Notes under the pieces: model-generated
The model's database searches: none
What the model was told of the DNA's origin: nothing
Seen by the model: the letters and a program-made list of their open reading frames with translations, nothing else
Origin: Synechococcales cyanobacterium CRU_2_2
Lineage (GTDB): Bacteria > Cyanobacteriota > Cyanobacteriia > PCC-9006 > JAAUQQ01
NCBI GenBank assembly: GCA_012034805.1
Contig: JAAUOP010000017.1
Span: 1-53,948, forward strand
DNA length: 53,948 nt
Reading direction: 5' to 3'
Shown: piece after piece, positions 45,373 through 52,409 of the stretch
Layout of the letters: each line of letters opens with the position of its first letter
How positions within the stretch are numbered: position 1 is the stretch's first letter
Made by a program: the position numbers and the translations under genes

Positions 45373-47340
45373 TTACGGTGCGGGAGCGATATTTGGCAGC
45401 GGTGAGGGGCCGGTTGAGGGCTCCAGTAGAGGCTCCGGTGGAGCTGCGCTTGGAGGGGCGGGCTCACCGGGAATGAGCTCACCGGGAATGGGCTCACCGG
45501 GAATGGGCTCACCGGGTAACGGGGTTGGGTCAGCATTGATGCGCTTGAAGGCAAAATAGCCCACCGCACTGCCTAGACCCAAGAGCAACAACAGCGCCAA
45601 CAGCGTCTTGAGCCCATCGGCCCATCGGCTGCGGGGCTTGGCGACAGGGACGGGCTCTAGCACGGTGCCCAGCAGGGCTTCGGAGGCTTCGGTGAGGGAC
45701 TCGGCAGGCGTTGGGGTCGTCGCGGCGAGCGCCCGAGAATCGAGCACCACCGGATAGTCGGGCGACACCCGACAGCGGCTCACCACCACCGACACGTTGT
45801 CGTGGCCATTGCGTTCGTTGGCCAAATCTACCCATTCCTGGGCCGTCTGCTCGAGGGCAACCTGGCCGCTCAGCGCCTGGGTAACCGAGTCCGCCCAGGA
45901 TTTTTCGACTTGGCCATTGTCGCTAAGACCATCGGAGCACAGCAGCAACAAGCCATCCTCGTCCAAAATGAGACGCTGGACGGTCACTTGCAAATGCTGG
46001 CCATCTCGGATGCCGAGGGCCTGGGTGAGCGAACCCGCATCCGATCGCCGCAGGGCGCTGCGGTAGAAGTCTCGGCCCAGACGCACCTCCCGACAGGCGA
46101 CGTCGTTGTCTACGGTCAGAGTTTGGCAATAGCGCTGGGTGATCCAGTAGGCGCGACTGTCACCGACGTTGACCAGATAGACCTCGTGGCCGAAGGGGCC
46201 GGTGGCCTGCAACGGCTGCTGCACGTGAACGGCCATCACCAAGGTCGTGCCCATGCGCTGGCGCACTTCTCGGGCTTGGTCGTCGTTTTGGGCACTAATC
46301 AGATTGTTGACCACCCGGACACTGGCAGAGATTTGTTCCATCACCACCTGGGGTGGCAGGGGTTCTTTGCTGGCAGCAAATTCGCCGAAGAGAGCCTGGA
46401 GCTGAAGTTTGAGCGATCGCACCGCCATCTGACTGGCCACCTCTCCCCCCTCATGGCCACCGATACCGTCGCAGACGATCGCCACATGGGGAATCAGCAG
46501 ACTATCGGGAGCCACCCCGCGATTTTTCAAATCCGTCGGCAGGGGGTAGCAAGAGTCTTCGTTTTGACGATGGGCCGGGCCAGGATCAGTTTGGCCCGCT
46601 GTTTGCATCCGCAGGGCAAACTGAGCCGACTGCTTTAACAACAGCCGGTTAAACTGCTCGGCAATGGCATGAATCTCTGCATCCACATCCCGCAATTGCT
46701 CGGCGATGGTTTTGAGGTCGGCGCGAATTTTTTCGTCAGCTCGGTCGGCCCAAGTGAGCCAGCGATCGCCCAAATCCGCCAAACTCGGCAACGCCACCTC
46801 CCCGGCATAGCGATTTTTGCCCATTGCCGCCCCTAGGGGCTTATCCTCACCCAGGGCGGCATAGAGCTCTCGCAGTCGAATCCGCCAGCCTTCCACCCGC
46901 AAATTGTCTTCCACCAGCAAGCTGGCCGCCACACCCAACTGTTCCAGTGGCTCCCAGAGAGCCAAAATTTGGTCAAACCAAGACATTTGCCGCAGCGTGG
47001 TGGCCTGTTCGAGCTGCGCGACAAACGCCGGTTGTAGGCTCCCAGCCCCCTCAAGCGGGGCGTTTTCGAGTAAAACCACCGGCGAACGGTAGTCCTCCAC
47101 CGTCTGCACGTCGTAGACCACTGGCAAGTGCAACCGCTGGGGATAGAGATAGAGATAGGGCAGCAGCTCGCGATCGATCTCTTCTGGGGCTTCAATGGCC
47201 AACTCGGGCTGGGTATCAAGCCACACCTGGGGTGCAATCACCCGATAGCGGCCTGCGACTTCGGTGCCTGGCGCGAGGTCGAGGGCGGCATCGCCTAAAG
47301 CCCAAAGGTACGGATTAATTACGGGTTCAACACCGGTCAT
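45373..47340 (-). CDS. PP2C-type serine/threonine phosphatase with C-terminal membrane anchor
   Basis: 655 aa from ATG 47340 (MTGVEPVINPYLWALGDAAL; 15 extra codons upstream are unlikely). About 250 residues of a cyanobacterial N-terminal domain (APGTEVAGRYRVIAPQVWLD...) precede a PP2C domain. That domain has metal-binding HRQNEDSCY, IVCDGIGGHEGGEVASQMAV, VNVGDSRAYWI, LLLCSDGLSDNGQVE and the final Asp in ERNGHDNVSVVVSRC. A single helix (TLLALLLLLGLGSAVGYFAF) follows, then a proline-rich tail with four copies of a five-residue repeat (PGEPI). It dephosphorylates Ser/Thr proteins. The partner kinase is not in view. Confidence 0.88.
   Translation of the reverse strand: MTGVEPVINPYLWALGDAALDLAPGTEVAGRYRVIAPQVWLDTQPELAIEAPEEIDRELLPYLYLYPQRLHLPVVYDVQTVEDYRSPVVLLENAPLEGAGSLQPAFVAQLEQATTLRQMSWFDQILALWEPLEQLGVAASLLVEDNLRVEGWRIRLRELYAALGEDKPLGAAMGKNRYAGEVALPSLADLGDRWLTWADRADEKIRADLKTIAEQLRDVDAEIHAIAEQFNRLLLKQSAQFALRMQTAGQTDPGPAHRQNEDSCYPLPTDLKNRGVAPDSLLIPHVAIVCDGIGGHEGGEVASQMAVRSLKLQLQALFGEFAASKEPLPPQVVMEQISASVRVVNNLISAQNDDQAREVRQRMGTTLVMAVHVQQPLQATGPFGHEVYLVNVGDSRAYWITQRYCQTLTVDNDVACREVRLGRDFYRSALRRSDAGSLTQALGIRDGQHLQVTVQRLILDEDGLLLLCSDGLSDNGQVEKSWADSVTQALSGQVALEQTAQEWVDLANERNGHDNVSVVVSRCRVSPDYPVVLDSRALAATTPTPAESLTEASEALLGTVLEPVPVAKPRSRWADGLKTLLALLLLLGLGSAVGYFAFKRINADPTPLPGEPIPGEPIPGELIPGEPAPPSAAPPEPLLEPSTGPSPLPNIAPAP
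45460..45519 (-). repeat. In-frame 15-bp tandem repeat in the phosphatase tail
   Basis: GGGCTCACCGGGAAT and close variants occur at 45460, 45475, 45490 and 45505, encoding GEPIPGEPIPGELIPGEP on the minus strand. Four copies, frame kept. It lies in the extracytoplasmic proline-rich tail after the membrane helix. Confidence 0.92.
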
Positions 47341-47403
47341 GGTCTTAGACAACAAGATGGAGGATGGAAACAGTGACTCGCGCAAACCGTGACGATATGA
47401 GAG

Positions 47404-47487
47404 CTTCTAGCCTTGGTCTTCTAGCCTTGGTCTTCTAGCCTTGGTCTTCTAGCCTTGGTCTTCTAGCCTTGGTCTTCTAGCCTTGGT
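47404..47487. repeat. Noncoding 14-bp tandem repeat, six exact copies
   Basis: CTTCTAGCCTTGGT is repeated six times without a change (47404 to 47487) in the gap between the divergently transcribed phosphatase (minus) and NfeD (plus) genes. It lies just upstream of the phosphatase start, so it may fall in its leader or promoter region. Perfect copies suggest recent expansion, and copy number may vary between strains. The rest of the 47341-47678 gap shows nothing else. Confidence 0.95.
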
Positions 47488-47678
47488 CTTCCGTTGGGCC
47501 AAGAAGCATCCCACCCTAGAAAGAAATTAGTCTAGAGCAATTCAGCCTAACGCAGAGATGTAAGGGGCAAATCCGTAGCGAAATGCCTGATTTTACCCAT
47601 CGGATTACTCAGGCCACTGCCCCTGGGTCAGAACTATACTTTCGAGTACTGGCCCATGAGCATGGAGGCGGGGTGGAG

Positions 47679-48104
47679 ATGAATTTAGCCTATTACTGGG
47701 CGATCGCCGGTCTAATCCTTTGCCTGATGGAGATCTGCATCCCTTCGGCCTTTGTTGAGTCGGCCCTGGGACTCAGTGCTCTAGCCGTGGCCCTCGTCGC
47801 GGGTTTTATCCCTATCCTTTGGGTACAGGTGGTGCTTTGGCTACTGCTGTCAACCGCCCTGTTGCTGGGGTTTAGACGACTGAGCCACAGCAGACGGCGC
47901 ATTCAATACCAGCTCGACGATCCCAATGCCAAAACCATCACCGCCATCCCCCAGGGTGAGACCGGGCGGGTGATGTATGAGGGCACACTGTGGCTGGCGC
48001 GATCGGCGGATCCAGAGGAGGCGATCGCCGCCAATCAAACCGTTCAGGTTGTGCAGCAAAAAGGGAATCTTCTGATTGTTATGCCTAGCGAAGTATTGCT
48101 TTAA
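47679..48104 (+). CDS. NfeD family membrane protein
   Basis: 141 aa from ATG 47679, chosen because GGAGG lies just upstream and the first helix follows directly (the frame is open from 47583). Helices LAYYWAIAGLILCLMEICIP, SALGLSALAVALVAGFIPIL and VVLWLLLSTALLLGFRRL are followed by a C-terminal OB-fold (GETGRVMYEGTLWLARSADP ... VQVVQQKGNLLIVMP). This is the short NfeD form without the serine-protease domain. NfeD proteins pair with SPFH/stomatin proteins, and one follows here after 88 bp. Confidence 0.88.
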   Translation: MNLAYYWAIAGLILCLMEICIPSAFVESALGLSALAVALVAGFIPILWVQVVLWLLLSTALLLGFRRLSHSRRRIQYQLDDPNAKTITAIPQGETGRVMYEGTLWLARSADPEEAIAANQTVQVVQQKGNLLIVMPSEVLL

Positions 48105-48192
48105 ATCCGCCCCAAGCTCCGACCCACCCGCCAACGTCAATGACTCAAGACCAGCCATAGAACAATCATAGGCAATCACAGGAGAAATAATT

Positions 48193-49149
48193 ATGGAAGG
48201 ACTGCTGGGTGCCATTATTGTCTTTGCGATGGGCGGTAGCGCCCTAGCCAGTACGGTCAAAATTATTAACCAAGGCGACCAAGCCTTGGTCGAGCGCCTC
48301 GGGAAATACAGCGGCAGGAAGCTCGATCCCGGTCTGAATTTTTTACTCCCTTTTCTCGACAACGTTGCCGCCAAAGAAACGGTGCGGGAGCGCGTTTTGG
48401 ACATTCCGCCGCAAAATTGCATCACCAAGGACAATGTTTCGATTTCGGCGGATGCCGTCGTCTATTGGCGAATTACCGATCTGGCCAAGGCCTATTACAA
48501 GGTTCAAAACCTACGGGATGCCATGGTCAATTTGGTTTTGACCCAGATCCGGGAGGAAATGGGCAAGTTAGAGCTCGATGAAACCTTTACCGCACGGGCC
48601 CAGGTCAACGAAGTCCTGCTACGGGAGCTCGACATTGCCACAGACCCCTGGGGGGTCAAGGTTACGCGCGTGGAACTGCGCGACATCGTGCCTTCTAAGG
48701 CGGTCTTAGATTCGATGGAATTGCAGATGACGGCGGAGCGCAAAAAACGGGCTGCGATCTTGACCTCTGAAGGCGAAAAGAATTCGGCGATTAATAGCGC
48801 CCAAGGCCAAGCCGAGGCTCAGGTGCTTGATGCCCAGGCACGCCAAAAGTCGGTTATTTTAGCGGCGGAGGCCCAGCAAAAGGCGCTGGTGCTCAAGGCC
48901 CAGGCCGAGCGCCAGGAGATCGTGCTTAAGGCCCAGGCCACCGCCGAAGCGCTCAAAATTGTTGGGGAAGCACTGCAAAACAATCCCCAGAGTGCCGAGA
49001 GCCTGAAGTTTTTGCTGGCGCAGCAGTATTTGGAGATGGGGCTAAAAATTGGTGAAAGTGACAGCGCCAAGGTGATGTTTATGGATCCGAGCAATATTCC
49101 GGCCACGATTGAGGGGATGAAGGCGATCGTGAGTGAGTCAACTCGCTAG
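48193..49149 (+). CDS. SPFH/Band 7 domain protein (stomatin/paraslipin, QmcA-like)
   Basis: 318 aa from ATG 48193 with an upstream AGGAG. N-terminal membrane anchor ([20 protein letters not shown]), SPFH domain ([73 protein letters not shown]), then a long Ala/Gln/Lys-rich coiled coil ([20 protein letters not shown]) for ring assembly. Closely resembles Synechocystis slr1128-type proteins. Together with NfeD it forms a membrane-microdomain module. Confidence 0.92.
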   Translation: MEGLLGAIIVFAMGGSALASTVKIINQGDQALVERLGKYSGRKLDPGLNFLLPFLDNVAAKETVRERVLDIPPQNCITKDNVSISADAVVYWRITDLAKAYYKVQNLRDAMVNLVLTQIREEMGKLELDETFTARAQVNEVLLRELDIATDPWGVKVTRVELRDIVPSKAVLDSMELQMTAERKKRAAILTSEGEKNSAINSAQGQAEAQVLDAQARQKSVILAAEAQQKALVLKAQAERQEIVLKAQATAEALKIVGEALQNNPQSAESLKFLLAQQYLEMGLKIGESDSAKVMFMDPSNIPATIEGMKAIVSESTR

Positions 49150-49304
49150 GGCTAGGGGCACATCCCCGCCAGTAGGGATTACGCATCAGCGGTCTGACCC
49201 TCTTTGCCATTGCGCAAGAACCTGGCTAGAGTCATGGCCGCTTGGCTTGTGCCGCTACTCTAGGCGTGACAAGGCCTTTGCAATTCGTTCATTTCAGAGG
49301 TCTC

Positions 49305-49730
49305 ATGGCTCAACTTGCTCCCATTCAGCTTGAAGACGGTACGACGATCTACATCGAAGCCAGTGACGAGTGGGCCGCCGCTGCTCCGGTACCTGTTTCA
49401 TCCAATGCCATTTCTAGCGCTCCCTCTGACGCTGCCCCAGAAATGGGTCGCGATCAAGCAGGTGCTGCTAAGGGCTGGAGCGGTGGCCACCAAAGTCGTG
49501 CTGCCCTTCCCCAAGGCTTGGACGCAATGGAAAACACGATTCGGGCCTATACCCAATACACCTTGAACGCCTTCAAACACTCAGAGCAAGCGAGCCCCAC
49601 TGGGGCCAAAATTAGCAAGGTGATGTTGGAGTTTGGCGTCAAGCTCAGCGGCGAGGCGGGTATTCCCTACATTACCAAGGGCAGCGCCGAAGGCAATCTC
49701 AAGGTTTCTGTTGAGTGTCTGTTTGCATAA
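49305..49730 (+). CDS. Trypsin-co-occurring domain 1 (CU044_2847 family) protein
   Basis: 141 aa from ATG 49305. MAQLAPIQLEDGTTIYIEAS opens a beta-rich segment, a low-complexity linker follows, and the C-terminal half has MENTIRAYTQYTLNAFK and 'KVMLEFGVKLSGEAGIPYIT', KGSAEGNLKVSVECLF. That is the small beta domain known as Trypco1, often encoded beside trypsin-like peptidases in proposed conflict or signalling systems. Here no trypsin-like gene is adjacent. Instead it lies between an SPFH gene (155 bp upstream) and a convergent S9 oligopeptidase. Assignment is by recalled motif and function is unknown. Confidence 0.72.
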   Translation: MAQLAPIQLEDGTTIYIEASDEWAAAAPVPVSSNAISSAPSDAAPEMGRDQAGAAKGWSGGHQSRAALPQGLDAMENTIRAYTQYTLNAFKHSEQASPTGAKISKVMLEFGVKLSGEAGIPYITKGSAEGNLKVSVECLFA

Positions 49731-49778
49731 ATCCTGACCTCAGACTAAGACTGGCCGAAACTTAAGACTGGCCGAAAC

Positions 49779-51980
49779 TTAAGACCGGTCGATCTGAAGG
49801 CACTCGAGCACAAAGGCGTAGTCAAAGGCGGCCTCTTTGAGGGCTTCGTAGCGTCCGGAGGCCCCGCCATGACCGGCGTCGAGGTTGGTTTTGAGCAGGA
49901 GCCGATGGGTGTCGGTTTTGAGTTGGCGCAGTTTGGCGGTCCATTTGGCCGGTTCCCAGTAGGAAACGCGGGGGTCGTTGAGGCCAGCGGTGATCAGGAG
50001 GTGGGGATAGGCTTGGGGCTTGACGTTGTCGTAGGGCGAGTAGGATTTCATATAGTCGTAGAATTCCTTTTCGTTTGGATTGCCCCATTCATCCCACTCC
50101 ATCACCGAGAGGGGAAGGTCTGGGTCGAGAATAGTGGTGACCACATCGACAAAGGGGACATCGACGATCGCTCCCACAAACAGCTCTGGCCGCAGATTCA
50201 CCACCGCCCCGATCAGCAGCCCCCCGGCGCTCCCGCCGGAAATCACCAACTGTTCTGGCCGCGTCCACCCTTGACCCATCAGGTATTCCGCACAGGCAAT
50301 AAAGTCGGTAAACGTATTCTTTTTGTTTAAGAATTTCCCAGCTTCATACCATTTTCGGCCCAGTTCGCCGCCGCCGCGAATATGAGCGATGGCGCAGGTG
50401 ACGCCCCGATCCAGCAGTGAGAGCCGATTGGACGAAAACGTGGCTGCATTGGGGTAACCGTAGGAGCCATAGCCTGACAAGAGGAGTGCTCCGGGTCTAG
50501 CACAGTCTTTTTTATAGACCAGTGAAATCGGAATCTGTGTACCGTCTGAGGCCGTGGCCATCAACCACTCGCTGGCGTATTGGGTGCGATCGTAGTCGCC
50601 CAAAACCGACTGCTCCTTTTTCAGCACTCGCTCATGGGTGTCCATGTCGTAGTCATACACCGACCAAGGCGTAATCATCGAACCGTAGTGAAATCGAAGG
50701 GTCTGGGTATCAAACTCCGCCATGGCCCCAGCGTAGATCGCGTAGGTCGGCTCGGGAAACGCGAGCTGGGTTGCTTCGCGGGTCGAGAGTTTTTGGATCC
50801 GGATGGTGGGGAGCCCCTGTTGCCGTTCGTAAATCACCAGATGATCGGCAAAGGCGCTGATGCCGCTGAGCATGATGTCTTCACGGTGCGGAATGACGGT
50901 TTGCCAGTGTTCTCGGCCCGGTGTGGCGACGGGGGTGACCATGAGCTTGAAATTGATCGCGTCTGCGTTGGTGGTGATGTAGAAGCGATTGGTTCCATTC
51001 AGCGACCCGTCCAGCGCCCCGTCCAGCTGCGAGGGATCGCGATCGAAACCATTTCCCGGATGATGCTCAAGGTCGTATTCCACCCCCTTTTGACGCGGCT
51101 CCACCAGCTGGAAGTCGCCGTCCGGTTGGTTGGCATCGAGATAGCGGATTTCCGAGGTGATTTTGCTTTGGCTGGCGAGCAGCAAATAGGCCTCGCTGCG
51201 GGTGGTGCTGATGCTGAGATAGAAGGCGTCGTCGGTTTCTTCGTAGATGAGGCGATCGCCTCTCGGGTCGCTGCCCAAGGTATGCCGCCACAGCTGATAG
51301 GGGCGATGGGCCTGATCTAGGCGGGTATAGAACAGCGTCTGATTATCATTTGCCCAGGCAACGCTGTCCACGTCAGGAATTTGTTCTGGGTAGCCGGTCT
51401 CTGGGTCACTCGTCTTTGGGTCACTCGTCTTTGGGTCACTCGCCTTTGGGTCACTCGTCTTTGGGTCACTCGTCTTTGGGTCATGGCTCAAACTCTTGAA
51501 AACCAGGGCGTACCGCTCGGAGCCGTTGGTATCGATTGAGTAGGCCAGCAGCTGATGATGGGGACTCACCTCGTAGGTTCCCAGAGCAAAATATTCCTGC
51601 CCTGCGGCTAGCTCATTCTCATCGAGCAAGATTTCCTCAGGTGCCTCCAAATTCCCCGGTTTGCGACAAAAAATGCCATAGGCTTTGCCCGCTTCCGTGC
51701 GGCGGTAATACCAATAGCCGCCATGGCGGTAGGGTACCGAGAGGTCGGTTTCCTGGATACGGCCCAGCATTTCGTCATAGAGCTGCGTTTGCAATGCCTC
51801 GGTGTGCCGCATATTTTCCTCAGTGTAGGCATTTTCGGCCTTGAGGTATTCGAGCACGGCGGGGTTGGTGCGATCGCGCATCCAGTAATAGTCATCGACG
51901 CGGCGATCGCCATGAATCTCCAGATTTGTGGGCTGTTGGGCAGCCATGGGAGGGGAGCCGGCAGGGGGAAGAGAGGTCAT
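49779..51980 (-). CDS. Oligopeptidase B-like S9 peptidase (prolyl oligopeptidase family)
   Basis: 733 aa from ATG 51980 (MTSLPPAGSPPMAAQQPTNL). Upstream in-frame codons are not family-like. Beta-propeller starts with GDRRVDDYYWMRDRTNPAVL and YRHGGYWYYRRTEAGKAYGI. The catalytic domain has the Ser in LVISGGSAGGLLIGAVVNLR, the Asp in LLITAGLNDPRVSYWEPAKW and the His in NLDAGHGGASGRY. The enzyme cuts short peptides after basic (PtrB) or proline residues. The sequence fits the PtrB branch. An in-frame repeat (DPKTS, five copies plus flanks) is inserted in the propeller near residue 190. Confidence 0.92.
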   Translation of the reverse strand: MTSLPPAGSPPMAAQQPTNLEIHGDRRVDDYYWMRDRTNPAVLEYLKAENAYTEENMRHTEALQTQLYDEMLGRIQETDLSVPYRHGGYWYYRRTEAGKAYGIFCRKPGNLEAPEEILLDENELAAGQEYFALGTYEVSPHHQLLAYSIDTNGSERYALVFKSLSHDPKTSDPKTSDPKASDPKTSDPKTSDPETGYPEQIPDVDSVAWANDNQTLFYTRLDQAHRPYQLWRHTLGSDPRGDRLIYEETDDAFYLSISTTRSEAYLLLASQSKITSEIRYLDANQPDGDFQLVEPRQKGVEYDLEHHPGNGFDRDPSQLDGALDGSLNGTNRFYITTNADAINFKLMVTPVATPGREHWQTVIPHREDIMLSGISAFADHLVIYERQQGLPTIRIQKLSTREATQLAFPEPTYAIYAGAMAEFDTQTLRFHYGSMITPWSVYDYDMDTHERVLKKEQSVLGDYDRTQYASEWLMATASDGTQIPISLVYKKDCARPGALLLSGYGSYGYPNAATFSSNRLSLLDRGVTCAIAHIRGGGELGRKWYEAGKFLNKKNTFTDFIACAEYLMGQGWTRPEQLVISGGSAGGLLIGAVVNLRPELFVGAIVDVPFVDVVTTILDPDLPLSVMEWDEWGNPNEKEFYDYMKSYSPYDNVKPQAYPHLLITAGLNDPRVSYWEPAKWTAKLRQLKTDTHRLLLKTNLDAGHGGASGRYEALKEAAFDYAFVLECLQIDRS
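51403..51477 (-). repeat. In-frame 15-bp tandem repeat in the oligopeptidase propeller
   Basis: GGGTCACTCGTCTTT is present at 51403, 51418, 51433 (one change), 51448 and 51463. On the coding strand each unit reads DPKTS/DPKAS. It expands a loop between FKSLSHDPKTS and PETGYPEQIPDVDSVAW. Near-perfect copies imply a recent origin. Confidence 0.93.
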
Positions 51981-52281
51981 GGGGAAACGGTGAAATGGGG
52001 AAATCGAGCGGGGCGCAAGCCGCAGCGGGAGAATGGCAAGCCAGAACGGTTTAGCCGGGGTGACTCCAACTTTCTCAAAATTTGTGCAGTTTTGCTGCAT
52101 TTTCTGGGCGCAATGTGTAACAAACAGGGTCTCTGGCCGCGACCAAGGCTACCCTAGTGCGAAGGGTGCAATACGCATGTCCTGCTTCATTTGTCCCGCT
52201 TCGTTCGCTCTGTCGAACCAAGAGGGAGAATTTGTGAAACTATCCAGCTACAAGACCCAGCTACAAGACCCAGCCAAAAAT

Positions 52282-52359
52282 CCAAGCTACAAATCCAAGC
52301 TACAAATCCAAGCTACAAATCCAAGCTACAAATCCAAGCTACAAATCCAAGCCACAAGA
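52282..52359. repeat. Noncoding 13-bp tandem repeat, five exact copies plus a decayed one
   Basis: CCAAGCTACAAAT recurs at 52282, 52295, 52308, 52321 and 52334, then a degenerate copy at 52347. Related sequence (CTACAAGACCCAG) lies at 52248-52274. It occupies the 430-bp gap between the divergent oligopeptidase and PEP-carboxykinase-like genes. An open frame crosses it, but the 13-bp period marks it as noncoding. No other feature is visible in 51981-52409. Confidence 0.93.
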
Positions 52360-52409
52360 CCAATCTGTTTGGTGGCTTGCGGTGCGTTCGGTTCAATTTT
52401 AGGTTTGCT

